A stretch of 64,000 nucleotides of DNA from Chaetorhynchus papuensis (lineage: Eukaryota; Chordata; Aves; Passeriformes; Rhipiduridae): the NCBI GenBank assembly GCA_013396525.1, contig VWYX01000252.1, positions 266,937-330,936 on the forward strand. Reading direction: 5' to 3'. Shown here in pieces: positions 1 to 10,569 of this stretch. The number at the start of each line of letters is the position of its first letter. The stretch's first letter is position 1. The translations under genes and the position numbers were made by a program. The notes beneath the pieces are model-generated. The model made no database searches. It worked only from the letters and a program-made list of their open reading frames with translations, and was not told the origin of the DNA.

Positions 1-235
1 CTTCCACAGGAAGTGTTTTGCAGCACAGTCTAATTACAGGGTGAATAACGGGCCCTCCCTCGCAGTTAATGTGTTAGGGAGCTTTATTACCAACAGGAGA
101 GAGATGACACAGAAGGATATTACACACGGTGTTGCTGGTAATTATTTTTATGGCTCCGTGTGAGGTTTATGGCGGTGGCTGGGCGCGTTTGGAGGTGCCG
201 CTGCCTCCCGTTTTGGGGTAATTAATGTTCCCCGT
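1..235. promoter_or_regulatory. AT-rich island, candidate conserved non-coding element
   Basis: This stretch is richer in A and T than the DNA after it and holds spaced homeodomain-type cores: TAATTA near 33, GGTAATTA near 138 and TAATTAAT near 220. It has no credible reading frame and no repeat signature. That composition is typical of vertebrate enhancers near developmental genes, but conservation was not tested. The GC-rich DNA from 236 to about 470 shows nothing recognisable. Confidence 0.3.
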
Positions 236-469
236 GCCCCGTGGGAGGCTGGGCGGGGATGGGCCAGGGCCAGGGGTTGTGGTGGGCGCTGGGCTGGAGC
301 CAGGAAAAGGCTCTCAGAGGTCTGGTGCTGCCTGCCCTGCTCTGCCTGCCCCCTCATCCCTCAGTGCCGTCACCTCCTGACTTGTTCCTTTCCCCTCTTG
401 TTGTCCAAACTCTCCCTTGGCAAAGCCAAGCGCTTTTCTTGGCAAAGAACTCATTGCTCCAAAGAAAAT

Positions 470-930
470 GAAGGGATATAAACATCTTGAAAAGTGAAGA
501 ATTCTCGTAGCCTTTCTCTAGTGAATTTTGCTTCTGTAAATCTCTCCCTCTCTCTTTGCGTCTGCTAATTGGTCTTAGCATTAATTAATCTGATTTCATT
601 ATATTCTCTTTAATTTGTCAAGATATCATTTTTTTCTTGGGCGAAGAAACGCTTTAGAGGGTTGTCACAATTGGAATAATTCCCCCCCCTTAAAATTACG
701 AGAGAAGTCATTATCAATTAAGCTAATTTGCATAGACATTAGACTAATCATTTTAGCTTAGCCAAATTTGTGAAAATTTACATAGCAAATTGACCTTCCA
801 CACTTTCACTTAAACATATGAAGTGCAAGAGGGACTCGCGCAGGCCTCGATAGTGAAGCGGGGTTTATTTTGCAGGGCTCTCCTACTCAGAGAGATTAAT
901 CAGACCAAGTAATTTTTTATTTCAGCCATA
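470..930. promoter_or_regulatory. AT-rich island with octamer and homeodomain sites
   Basis: About 460 bp of AT-rich sequence contain dense ATTA/TAAT cores, including an ATTAATTAAT cluster near 572. There is a perfect POU octamer ATTTGCAT at 726-733 and a PBX-HOX type core ATTAATCA at 895-902. No repeat family or coding frame is visible. The density and variety of homeodomain/POU sites fit a developmental enhancer; this is inference from composition. Confidence 0.4.
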
Positions 931-1244
931 ATTGCAAAACAAATAGGTTCTTCTGCAGTTTCTTCCCTTTCCCTTTGCTGAGGGGATGTTGCCCGATGTT
1001 ACCAGAGGGGCCTGCTCTGCTGTCCACTCCTGTGGACCCTGCTGGTGTGTCCAATGGATCCTCGTTAGGAGAGGGGGCACAGCAGAGAGGAGCTGGGACC
1101 CCCCAGGTCAAGCAGGGCCAGGCAGGGCCTGTGACCTCAATTCCCATCCCTGTTTTTTGCCCATGAGGTGCAAGGCAGCGGAAAAATCCTCCTCTCGGCC
1201 TTCTACCCAAGCAGCCCTCTTCCCCCACCACCACACATTTTTGG

Positions 1245-1395
1245 CCTTGAGTGGTTTTAACGGCAGCCTTCATGGTTTGATGGAGGATTTTACACTAATG
1301 CAAGGCATTACCTAGTTAATTTGGCCAGAATAGAGTGTAATTTTGCACGGTCAAAGTCATTGCTGCTTGAGCTAAAACTTCCATTACGGCGCCCT
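1245..1395. promoter_or_regulatory. AT-rich island, candidate conserved element
   Basis: A compact non-repetitive AT-rich patch includes AGTTAATTT near 1313 and the nuclear-receptor/TCF-like word TCAAAGTCA near 1351. It lies between GC-rich stretches without recognisable features. The enhancer call rests only on composition and motif content. Confidence 0.3.
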
Positions 1396-1734
1396 GCCCA
1401 CCCCACGGGGCCGGGGGTTCTTTATGGTGATGAGAGGTGCTTTATTATCGAGGGTCCTCTGGAGCCCACGGAGAGAATGGGTCCTCGCGTGCCCCGGGGA
1501 GGAGCAGGGCACAGGAGCTGAGGCACTGACGGGTGCTGCTGGGTGTGTGTCCCACAGGGCAGGGGCACGGCTGTGCCACGCTCGTGGGATCGCTCCCGCA
1601 CGGGGTCCCATCAGGGACAGCCTTGTCCAAGGATGCTGGGATGCCAAGTGCTGAAAAAACAGAGCACACAGAAGCTGGCACCTCTGCTGCCGAGGTGCTG
1701 GGGAAGGCTCTGCCATGGCGGCAAGCAGCTGGTG

Positions 1735-2080
1735 AGGATAATCCATTTTCCAAGCGCGTTCACATATCACAAGATACATAATTAGGAGTTGTGTCGAGGG
1801 GGAAGCAAAGCAGAGCGCTGCACCTGTTTGTAACATCCTGGCGAGTGCAATCCTGCCCAGGACTCCTTTTCCAGCATTAAGGTGTTCCTTAGGCCACACC
1901 GCTGTGATTTCCCAGCGATGCCTGTGAGGCATTAATTTTGATTCAGTATTTGTGATTCCATTTGCTGTATAACGAAGCCCAGGGAAGGATCCGGCTGATT
2001 TTGGGGGGCTTGTCAACCACCAGATCACTTCAGATCGCGATCCCTTTTCCGTCTCCGATTTCCAGCATCTCCCTTTAATG
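1735..2080. promoter_or_regulatory. AT-rich island, candidate conserved element
   Basis: This moderately AT-rich stretch contains a TACATAATTAGGAG word near 1776 and GCATTAATTTTGATTCAG near 1929. No open frame here looks like protein. It is a weaker candidate than the islands at 470-930 or 12130-12580 because GC-rich DNA interrupts it. Confidence 0.25.
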
Positions 2081-2084
2081 TTCT

Positions 2085-3355
2085 GCTCTGCCTGACTGAA
2101 GCACAGCCAAGGCATGCGTGCTCAGCCCCGCAGGGCTCAGCAGCGTTCATGCTGCTGGAAAATCTGCCCTATCCTTGCCCGAGGCTGGAACGGGAGCAGG
2201 AGGGCTGGAGGCACGAGCAGGGCGAGCTGGATTCCCTGCTCGTGTCCCCGGTGCCGGCCAAATGTCCCCCTCACCAGAGTGCACCTCTGGTGTCCCCCGT
2301 GCTGGGGCTGAGTCAGCAGAGCCAGCAGCCAAGCTCTTGCAGCAGCAGAGTCATCAAAACATCAGCAAAACCACGGCAGGGCAGGAGAGGCTGAGGAATC
2401 GGCTCAGCCCCAGGCTCCAGCCTTGGTGTCGGAGGTGGCTGAGGAGCTGCGTGCCTTGCACAAACCCAGCAGGTTCCTTGGTAAAAAAATGCGTCCCCTA
2501 GTGCATAAAAATAAATAAATAAACACCGGCCAGGGCTGAAATCAGCCCAGTTTTGGCCCGTGTGCATTGTGATGCTTTTGTTTGAGGTGAGGGATGTTCC
2601 ACAGAGGCTGGGGGCACGCAGCTGCCCGTGACCGCGCGAGGGAAGGGCAGGCACGCGAGAAAACACCTATTTCTGCTTGGAAAAGTCTGGCCACAGACTG
2701 TGATTAGACTTTAAGATACGTGTAGCACCAAACCAAGCCTGTTCAACACCTCCAAATGAGGTCTGGCAGCCCCAGCCCCGTGGGGGTCACACCTTGCTGG
2801 GAGGAATCGATTTGGGGGTGGGAAGGCAGCGGTACCCGAATCTCTGTGTGGAGGCGATGGAGGGCTGGGTTTGGGCTGGGTGTGAGGGCAGTGGTCACTC
2901 GGGCAGGGGGACAGAGCGTTCTCAGCCCCTCTGGTAGCACAGCAGTTCCATCCTGCCAGGCCCCACACACCTCTGGACCTGCCTAATTACAGCGAGAGAG
3001 AGGCAAAGTGTCTGGCGAGGCGTCTGTCGAGCTGTCAGGAAGATGAGCTTGCCCTGAGTCAGAGGCAGAGACATGGAAACTCTGCAGGAGAAAGGGAGTA
3101 GCCTTGATCAGAGGGGCAGGAGCTTCACATGTTCTCCGAGGGGACTCAGTTTCCCCCGAGGCTGTGCAGAGCCTGGGAGGCAGCAGGGGCTCATCAGCCT
3201 GCCGTGCCTCCGGGCACTGTCGGTCACGCTGGCACCGCCAGGCCCTGAGCCTTTTCCTGCCCAGCATCTTCCCCAGGCCAGCCCTGGCTTTGCTCACCCC
3301 TCCCTGTGGCATGTGAGGGGTGAAAGGTGTTCGCCACCTGGGTCCAGCCTTGCCC
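2085..3355. other. GC-rich stretch, no gene seen
   Basis: I see no gene, transposon or RNA here. Minor items are a short (AAAT)n run at 2507-2524 and the G-quadruplex motif at 2862-2880 listed separately. Confidence 0.6.
2862..2880 (+). other. G-quadruplex motif
   Basis: Four GGG runs (2862-2864, 2867-2869, 2873-2875, 2878-2880) are separated by loops of 2, 3 and 2 bases, with a fifth GGG at 2886-2888. This satisfies the standard G3+N1-7 quadruplex pattern with short loops, which usually gives stable folds. A biological role is not shown. Confidence 0.6.
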
Positions 3356-3359
3356 TGCT

Positions 3360-3720
3360 GCTCTTTGCGTCTTCGTCGCTTAATTATCGATAATAATTAC
3401 AGGATGATTATTTTTGGCAGCAGTGCAAGTCCCTCACCAATGCAAAGGGTGGGATTTTTTCCATCTGGAAGAATGCAAGAACCGTCCACCCACCTGGGGT
3501 AGTATTTCTTGTGCCTGGTTAAAGATCATTAGAGCCTTTGTTAGCAGAGCTGACTGACAAGGGGAGCAGATTAATATTAGAACACCCTGTCAAAAGTGGT
3601 GAAAAAGCTGAATTGATTTTGTAGGGAGTTTAGTCAGAGCTGTGTTGGGTGGTTACACTGCACTGAGCAATCTCCTGTATCAGCCAGGCCCTCTGGGAAC
3701 AGGCAGCTTTGCTGTTTATT
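3360..3720. promoter_or_regulatory. AT-rich island, candidate conserved element
   Basis: The island contains TTAATTATCGATAATAATTA near 3379, an AGATTAATATTAG word near 3569, and several other TTA/TAA-rich words. It lacks repeats and coding features. The tight run of ATTA cores with an embedded ATCGAT makes it a reasonable enhancer candidate. Confidence 0.35.
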
Positions 3721-4129
3721 GCAGATACACCACTGGCTCTCCGTCCCTCAGCACCCACCACCCGAAATCTCCGTCACGGGGCTGAGTACCCGGCGCTGAT
3801 GGGGTGTCTGGTACCCGCCGTGCCCTGCCCTGTGCTCGTCAGGCCTAATTGCACTCAATTACTGCGGCTGTGAGCCGGCAGAAGGGCACTGCACACACTG
3901 CAGTCCGTGCCAAGAAGCCAAAGCCAGGGAAGGGCAGGGCCCTTGGCTCACAGTTCCCCTTCCTCCTGGCCACTGCCCCACTGCAGAGCTCAGCCTGCTC
4001 TGCCAAAGGCCGGGACCCTCCCTGATCCCGATCCTTGGCATCCTTCTTCTCCCTCTGTCACTTGCTCCACTTCTTCTGTGCACAACAGAGATTCCTGCCC
4101 TCGCCCCCCATCCTCTGCTCCCACTAATG

Positions 4130-4400
4130 CTCTTCACTTTCAAATGCTAATAATCCGCAGCACTAAAAGGCTCAGAAGTGGTTCTAGATTGTTTGATCTT
4201 TGCCCTGTGATCTACTTTCATCTTCCAGCTTTCAAATGTTACTTTGGGTTTACTTTGCCCCATTAATGCTCTCTGTATACACAGGCAGGCAAAAACACAG
4301 GCTTTGGCTGGGTTTTGGCAGCAAATCCACCCAAACTCTAATGGAGATGTGCAAAGTTAAAGTTCGGGATGTTGCCTTTTCCTGGCAGTTCTTCACCCAC
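4130..4400. promoter_or_regulatory. AT-leaning island, candidate conserved element
   Basis: A non-repetitive stretch is moderately AT-rich with CTAATAATCC near 4147 and CCCATTAATGC near 4259. Nothing coding is seen. The GC-rich DNA from 4400 to 4545 is featureless. Confidence 0.25.
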
Positions 4401-4549
4401 TGTGGCAGGGTTTTAGTCTCCTCGTGCATTGATGCTTCCAGAGGTGCTGCCTGGCCACCCAGGAGCAGGGGACGTGGTCTGACCCTCTGGGGACCTGTGC
4501 CAGCCCCCTCTGCCTCCCCTCAGCTGCGGGCCCCAAACTGCAGCAACTG

Positions 4550-4593
4550 TTTAATATTTAAACCCGAGCAGTTTAATATTTAAACCCGAGCAG
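4550..4593. repeat. 22-bp perfect tandem duplication
   Basis: Two identical adjacent 22-base copies occupy 4550-4571 and 4572-4593. Each runs from TTTAATATTTAAA to CCCGAGCAG. The absence of mismatches suggests a recent slippage or duplication event at the edge of an AT-rich island. Confidence 0.9.
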
Positions 4594-4599
4594 CCCAGG

Positions 4600-4800
4600 C
4601 AAAGCTGCTTTTCTTCTTTTTATTTATTCTTTTAATTAAATGCCAATTAGAAAGGAAGAGAGAGAGAAAAAAAAGGCATTAAACACTTAAATACACACTA
4701 CACCCAGGTTGCTCGAAGTTGCTACGAGCTAATTAGCTACTTAAGTGATCATTTGAAATTCCATATCAAACAATTCATAATCTGCTCCAAAACCTGGAGC
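4600..4800. promoter_or_regulatory. AT-rich island with TAATTA palindrome and TTAAGTG sites
   Basis: The island holds the 12-base palindrome AGCTAATTAGCT at 4727-4738, an NKX2-type core TTAAGTG at 4741 and its reverse CACTTAA at 4684. The non-repetitive AT-rich tail from 4741 to 4800 also looks like conserved enhancer DNA. The CR1 fragment starts just after it. Confidence 0.4.
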
Positions 4801-4813
4801 TAGCAAGGAAAGT

Positions 4814-4945
4814 CATAGAATCACAGAATCACATGATGGTTTGGGTTGGGAGAGACCTTAAAGATCATTTCCTTCCAGCCCCCTGCTGTGGGCAGGGGCA
4901 CCTTCCACCAGACCAGGTTGCTCCAAGCCCTGCCCAGGTGGCTTC
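4814..4945 (-). mobile_element. CR1 LINE 3' end fragment
   Basis: The sequence opens with the CR1-type terminal words TCATAGAATCACAGAATCA. It continues with the family's 3' untranslated region: GGTTTGGGTTGG, then ACCTTAAAGATCAT, then a GGGCAGGGGCACCTTCCACC segment and ACCAGGTTGCTCCAAGCC. In CR1 sense orientation these lie at the 3' end, so the element is on the minus strand and severely 5'-truncated at about 4945, the usual CR1 outcome. No reverse transcriptase region remains. CR1 is the dominant LINE of birds and other reptiles, which supports the organism call. Confidence 0.9.
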
Positions 4946-4949
4946 TGCC

Positions 4950-6470
4950 AACCCTGGCTCCCTTCAGAGCCCAGCAAACAGCAGCACCAGCTCGGACACT
5001 GCAGCCCTTGTGGACCAAAGAGCCAGGACGCCCAAATATCCCCATTTGCAGACGAGCCGTGGTGGTTTTCAGCTCTGTCAGCTCCACCAGAGGATGGCTG
5101 CCGGATTTCCTGCAAGCTTTTCTTTGCTGCTGCTGCTGGGGAAGCTGCTCTGGCAGCCCCTCACCTCGGCAGAGCTGCGATGAGGAGGGTCAGAGCTGAA
5201 GCTGCCGAAGCTCAGCCTGGGTCATGCCCCTTGCAGAGCGGAGCTGGGTTTTGCCCTTGTTAATAAACGTGGGAGGTGCTTCTCCAAAGTCAGTTTGCCC
5301 TCTCCTGCCTGCGGCAGGGGCACTGGGCAGAGCGCGGGGTGCAGGAGCTGGGACGGAACAGGCACCGGGAGCGGGGGCAGAGCACGGGGCACTGGAGCCA
5401 GCGCAGCGTGGGGAGCTATTTATTAGTATTTGCATGTGCACTAATAAGAAAACATCGTTCCAGGCTTCAGCCCTCATTTGCCTGCCAGCAAACAGCAAAG
5501 CAGCTCGAGCGGGAGCAGCGGAGGGGGAGCGTGTTGTAAATGCGCCGGGGAGATTTCAAAGGCACTTTAAAGCGGGAATGTGGTCTGGGGAAGAGGCTGT
5601 TTTCAATGCAGATTTGTTTTTGTTTGAATTAGTTGATGCTTATTTTAAGCTCCTGTGGCACACTGTCATCTCTGGATTGCTTGTTTTCCTGTGCCAAAGT
5701 CAACCTTAATTTCTCCCCTCCTTTCAAGAGGGAGCCGTGATTTTCCCTCTGCTGCACTGAGCATCAGATGGGCAGGACAGAGCCGGGCTCTCTAAGCGAT
5801 GCTGACAGGATTACCTACTGATTGCCGGAGTAAAACCCTGCATTCCAACTACGGCTGGGGCAGATGGCGCAGGAAAGCACTGGAAACTCGTCTCTAATTC
5901 CTAGTGAAGGACAAACCTCGCAGGGACCGGAGATTCGCTGTGGATAAGCTGGAAAACTTCTGCTGCTTTTCTAAAGCTCATCTGGCAATCCTGCGCATCC
6001 GGAGCTGGGCAGCACTTCCCGGGGTTGGAAAGCCCTCGCATTTGTTCTCGGCCCCGTGTGGCTCAGGGGACAACTGCGGGGAGCGTCCGGCGTGGTTTTC
6101 TTTGGGGAAGAGTGAACATTTGGCTCGGTTTTGCAGGAAAGGGAACAGCCAGCGCCGGCACAGCCCGGGCTGGGCTCCGGGGATGTGCCGCTGACAGGGA
6201 GATGAGGATGGTGAGAGTTTCGTGGTCTGAGAGCGTCCTCTGCCACCCTGGCAGCCATGGCACGGCCAGGGCAGGGGGTGCTGTGCCAAACCCGCTGCTC
6301 CCCCAGGTCTGTCCTGGGTGCAGGGGACACCTGCAGAGGTGTCACCTCCGGGATCGCTGTGGCCACACACCAGCGAGGGGTTTGCCCTGGGGGCGGAGCA
6401 AAGGCAGTGTCCCCCCCAAAAGGTCAGAGGTGGTGATGGCACTGCCTTCAGCCAGACCCCAGAACCCAGT
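4950..6470. other. GC-rich stretch, no gene seen
   Basis: No gene, RNA or transposon is recognised. CpG content rises at 5310-5540 (several GCG/CGG words) without a clear island. The short AT-richer part at 5560-5710 could be regulatory but has no distinctive motif. Confidence 0.55.
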
Positions 6471-6488
6471 TCAAAGGATCAAATATTG

Positions 6489-6506
6489 ACTAATTAGCTA
6501 ATTAGT
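6489..6506. promoter_or_regulatory. 18-bp perfect TAATTA palindrome
   Basis: ACTAATTAGCTAATTAGT reads the same on both strands. It contains two TAATTA homeodomain palindromes spaced 8 bp centre to centre, followed by TATTAGCAGCTAATGG. Paired TAAT sites are classical binding targets for paired-class and other homeodomain dimers; occupancy is inferred only. Confidence 0.5.
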
Positions 6507-6544
6507 TTCTTATTAGCAGCTAATGGCCAGAAACTTCATGGGCA

Positions 6545-7500
6545 TCTGTTGCCCTGACAGGCAGGCTGGGAGGGTGCTGAGGGAGCTGCGTATGAAGGAG
6601 GGTGCTCCCGGGACCACCCTCCCACTGCCCAGTTTGTGACATCTCCGTGGATGTGGTTTTGTCCTTGGCACCACTTCCTTTGAAGATGGGCGCCTCATAA
6701 ATTATTAAAGGCAAGAAGTAGAGCTCTTGACCTTTCCTCGAGCTTGTCCCGAGGCGCTGTCCTCCTGCGCCGTCCCTCAGCCCGCTGTGTCTCCCAGCTC
6801 AGCCGTGCCAGGACCGGGAGCTCTGGCTCACCCTCCTTTGCGCTTTAACAGGATTTTTGCAGCCTACACAGCGGAGGCCAGGGCTGCTCCTCACCTGCTG
6901 CTGTAATCTGCGCCGCTAAGCCTCCAGCTCTGTGCAGAAAGCTTAACTTTGCTTTGCTTATTTGCCTTCTCTCTTCCCCTGCATCCCGCAGCCATCTTTC
7001 AGGGAGGAAAAGTTAATCTGCTTCCCCTTTGGCTCCAGACAAAGGCATTCTGAAGGAGATACAAATTGCTGATGGATTGCTGTCTCTGAGCCTCAGCTGG
7101 GACAGGGCCACTTAAGGAGTCCCCAGCAAAGGGAAGAAGGTCACTTGCACAAGATGCTGAGGCCTCACACGCTGGGTTTCAGCATCTCTGGGCGCTGCCG
7201 TGCATTAAACAGAAAATAACTGGAGAGTGGGACGTGGCTCATGCAGTGACGCTGATGGGGGTGTCCTGCCCGGGGCTGGGGTGGCCCCTGAACTCCTGAA
7301 CCCCACACCTGCAGCAAACAGACCCCTGAGCATCCCTGGAAGGGCATGGCCATGGCTGAGTGTCCCGGGCGCAGGCTGGAGGCTCTGCAGGACTCCATCA
7401 GCTCCTGACTCGGGAGATAAATGTCCAGCTCCAGCTGGAGGAATGCTCTGGTGAAACTGCAAAATTAGGGCTGTTGGCTTTGGAGCTCCCTGCAAACGCT
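6545..7500. other. GC-rich stretch, no gene seen
   Basis: Nothing recognisable as a gene or repeat. The frames here have no family resemblance and overlap on both strands, as expected by chance in GC-rich DNA. Confidence 0.6.
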
Positions 7501-7504
7501 TCCT

Positions 7505-7640
7505 CACGGAACCCGAAATGACCGAGATTAGATGGAATTAATATGTGCGTTTTTCTATAAAGATTTCCAGCACAAGCATTTCATAAAAATGCAAATCTCA
7601 GCTGAGATTTATAATTAGGAGGGATATGTGCGGAGCTAAC
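7505..7640. promoter_or_regulatory. AT-rich island with reverse octamer
   Basis: A short AT-rich segment contains ATGCAAAT, the reverse of the POU octamer, at 7589-7596, and GGAATTAATATG near 7535. It has no repeat or coding features and is a plausible small enhancer core. Confidence 0.35.
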
Positions 7641-9135
7641 AAATGATCAGCACAGCCCAGCTCTCCATGGATAATTGCTCGGGGCTGGCGCGGGGTCCCA
7701 CAGCAGCCTCGGAGCCTCACAGGGAGCGTGGGTTCTCCCAGGAAAGCAGCCAGAGCTCCACAGGAAAGAGGGATGTGCAGGGATGTAGTGAAGTGTCCGG
7801 AGCATCTTCTGCCACTTCCCTCACTCCTTGAGAAGGAGGAGGCAGGATGGAGTCTCACAGACCACTTGTCCTCAGCAGAACAGTGACCCCAGTGCCTCCA
7901 TGCACTGCTCCTTCTCGGAGCTGTGGATGTTTCCATGGATGTGGGAACAGGACCCCGCTGTGCTGGGAGCTACAGTCTGGAGTGAGAAGCTGTGGCAGTC
8001 CAAGATGTGGCAGTCCTGTTCCCTCTGGAACAATCCCTTTGGAAGAGATGAGCTGGCACACATTGATTTTCACAACATTTCACAGTTCCTGGAGCATCCC
8101 TAAATCCCAGGCCCTGGATGCCGAGTCAAAGCGCTGCCAGAGAAATTGTTGCCATTGCTCCAAAGTTTTGGGGAGGAAGTAGAGTGGGAAGGGGCAGGAA
8201 GCTGTTGGAGGAGGGCTGCTCTCCCCCAGGCAGTGCTCCACACCTCACTGCAAGGCTTCATTCCCCTTCCCTCTCTGCCATTCCTTCCGGAGGCCCCGAG
8301 GAGACCCTGGTGGAATATTAACTCCACGGTCGCCAGGAGATTATTTATTACAATCATCGCTCGAGGGTCCTTTGACTCCTCTCTGTTAATTAGACTGCAG
8401 GGTGTAATAAAGGTGATGGAAAGCGGAGGGAGCTGGAGCCGCTCAGGGAGGACACGGAGGAGCCGCCACATCCAACCTCGGCACTGGGCAGGGGGGCAGG
8501 GGGACCCTCTGGGCTGAACTGCTCATCCTGGATCCTGGAGCTGAGCCCTCTGCCCCACGTCCGGCCATCCAGGCATCCCAGGGCGCACCCTGGGCTTGGT
8601 TCCTGCAGGGATGAAGGATGCTGAGCGCATCCCAGGGATGGGTGGAAGCTGGGCCTGAGGCAGAGCTGTCCTGCCCCTGCCCTGCACAAATATCAGGAAG
8701 GGAAGTTGAAATGAGCTTGTTTAAATGGCATTTGGATCCCCTGCCCCAGGGACTCCTGCTGCAGCAGGGTGTGAATAGAGTGGCTGAGAGCTGAGAGCAG
8801 CTCTGCTCCAGCAGTTATTGAAAATTTAAACCCACAAATGAAACAGATTCTCTTTGATGATGATGGAATCACTGTCCCAGGTCCCTCAGCACCTGTCACT
8901 CCATGCAGGGGTTCCTTGGACACTGATGCCAGCTGAAATGTTGCACAGCTCACCAGCATGGCCAGAGGTGGCTGCACTGATTCCAGCAGTAAAGGCAGCA
9001 TGGGAGCATCACTCCAGCTCCCTGGCTCCTTCCCAGGGCAGTGAGCTGGCTGGGAGTTTGGGAAAAGAGATTAAAAAGGATTTGGGTCTCGGTCCAGGTC
9101 TCTGATGTAGCGCAGGGCGAAAGGGAGAGAGGCAG
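7641..9135. other. Mixed stretch, no gene seen
   Basis: No gene or transposon is recognised. A modest AT-richer patch at 8315-8420 (TATTAACTCC, TTATTTATTAC, TTAATTAGAC) may be regulatory. Confidence 0.55.
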
Positions 9136-9139
9136 AAAG

Positions 9140-9345
9140 AACACCAGAGAAAAGCTATTTTATTTCAGTGCAAAAGTATCCACTTTAAATACCCTTTTTA
9201 TTACATTATCTGCATAGTAATACTAATAATAGATCTTGTTGGCAGTTCTAATGAGGCTGGAGAATATAAAGTTTCCAATAAAGTTAATTGTTGCCTTTAA
9301 TACTCTCATACATTTATACGTGGTAAATCTTTAAAGAAAAAGCAC
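9140..9345. promoter_or_regulatory. Strong AT-rich island, candidate conserved element
   Basis: About 200 bp of low-GC, non-repetitive sequence hold many ATTA/TAAT cores, including a TAATACTAATAATAG run near 9219 and AAAGTTAATTG near 9281. It is sharply bounded by GC-rich DNA on both sides. The sharp border and lack of simple repetition distinguish it from a decayed repeat. Confidence 0.4.
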
Positions 9346-9748
9346 TCGTTTCTTTTCCATTAACCACTCGGGAGTGGCCCAGCCTCTGAGGGGCCGAAAG
9401 CTCATGTGCTGCTGGGTCAGGGACTGCCAAAACAGCGGAGTTATCACCAAGTAAAGCTCTGTCCAGGAGTGAAGTGGGAGCAGGCAGGAGCAGAGGGGAT
9501 TTTCCTTCCCTGAGGCTGACTCCTGCCTGGGATTTCTGCTGAGGAGAGTTTGTTTGCCCTGTGAGAGTCTCCAGGGACTAACACAGGCAGCTAATCCTTT
9601 CACTGAAAGCTCTCTGCTAGGCATTAGCTTAGAAAAACAACGTTAAAAAACTAAACAGGACCTTTCCAGCAGGAAAACAAACATTAGGAATTGACCTGCA
9701 ATGGAGCATTTCCTGGATGCCGGAACGTCCCCGAGTGCTCCAGCTGCT

Positions 9749-9767
9749 GGGGCTGGGGCTGGGAGGG
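9749..9767 (+). other. G-quadruplex motif
   Basis: GGGG 9749-9752, GGGG 9755-9758, GGG 9761-9763 and GGG 9765-9767 are separated by loops of 2, 2 and 1 bases. This is a compact quadruplex-forming pattern with very short loops. It lies immediately upstream of the 10-bp tandem repeat at 9781. Confidence 0.65.
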
Positions 9768-9780
9768 CTGAGCCCCCCTG

Positions 9781-9810
9781 CTCCCGGCTCCTCCCGGCTC
9801 CTCCCGGCTC
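9781..9810. repeat. 10-bp tandem repeat, three copies
   Basis: Three perfect copies of CTCCCGGCTC lie in tandem. With the quadruplex motif just upstream they form a very GC-rich, structured 60-bp patch. Confidence 0.9.
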
Positions 9811-9894
9811 CTGGCAGGGTCCCTGGCTCGCCCTTCCCGCAGGATTCCGCGAGGGAATTCGTGGGGGAAGCTGCCTTCGGCTTCGCTGGCGCTC

Positions 9895-10245
9895 CTAACA
9901 GGTGGTTGGATAATTAAGTGTGCTTTATGCACTGTTTTGCTCAGTGTAATTGCAGACTCCGTATAAATAATTCACATGGAATTATTATACTGAGGACATC
10001 GCCCGCCTCCTCATAATTTGCTTAACTGGAATGGGCTCTTTCATCACCAGCGGTGATTTGCTCCAGGACCGTGCAGCCACCGTCCCTCGCAGGCTGACTT
10101 GGGGGGACATTGCTGTAAATTTAATTAAGGGGTGCAAATTGATTGCCTGCTCTGCACTGGGAGGGTGTGAGGCTGCTGGACGGGGGCAGTCAGCAGAAAG
10201 GGGCATTGCTAATAATAATAAATTAATTAACTAAAATAATAGTGA
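9895..10245. promoter_or_regulatory. AT-rich island in two parts, candidate conserved element
   Basis: The first part (9895-10030) has GGATAATTAAGTGTGC near 9908 and GGAATTATTATAC near 9978. The second (10110-10245) has TTTAATTAAGG near 10118 and a TAATAATAAATTAATTAAC run near 10210. ATTA cores are frequent and no repeat family is visible. Confidence 0.35.
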
Positions 10246-10463
10246 CGGATGGCAGGGGAGCTTGGAGTCCCTTGCAGGCTCAGGTGGGATCACTGGGCTG
10301 CTTTGGAGCCCACACGCTCTGTTCCCATCACCCAGGGGCTGCCTGTCCATATCCCACCAGCTCGGGGGAGGCCCAGGGTCTGTCTGGCCAGCCCAGGAGC
10401 TGAAATCACTCCATGAGCATAAATTAGGAAGAGGCTTCACACCCACCCCAGGCAGCAGATCCT

Positions 10464-10569
10464 GTGATTATCCCCATTTTACAATCCAGAAGCGCCAGCT
10501 TGGAGTGAATCAGCGACCTCTCCAAGGTCACCCAGCGTGTTGGTGACAGAGACGGATTCCGAGCCCAGG
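10464..10569 (-). mobile_element. MIR-type SINE relic
   Basis: Read on the minus strand, the order of words follows the MIR consensus: TGGGCTCGGAATCC (tRNA B-box region), GTCTCTGTCACC, CTGGGTGACCTTGG, and TTGTAAAATGGGGATAATCA at 10466-10485. These match the MIR phrases around the gaatcc box, 'gtgaccttggg' and 'gtaaaatggggataat'. MIR is an ancient tRNA-derived core-SINE family known in amniotes and retained only rarely in birds. The copy lacks the 5' tRNA A-box half and is eroded at its 3' end, and it abuts an AT-rich candidate enhancer. Confidence 0.8.
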
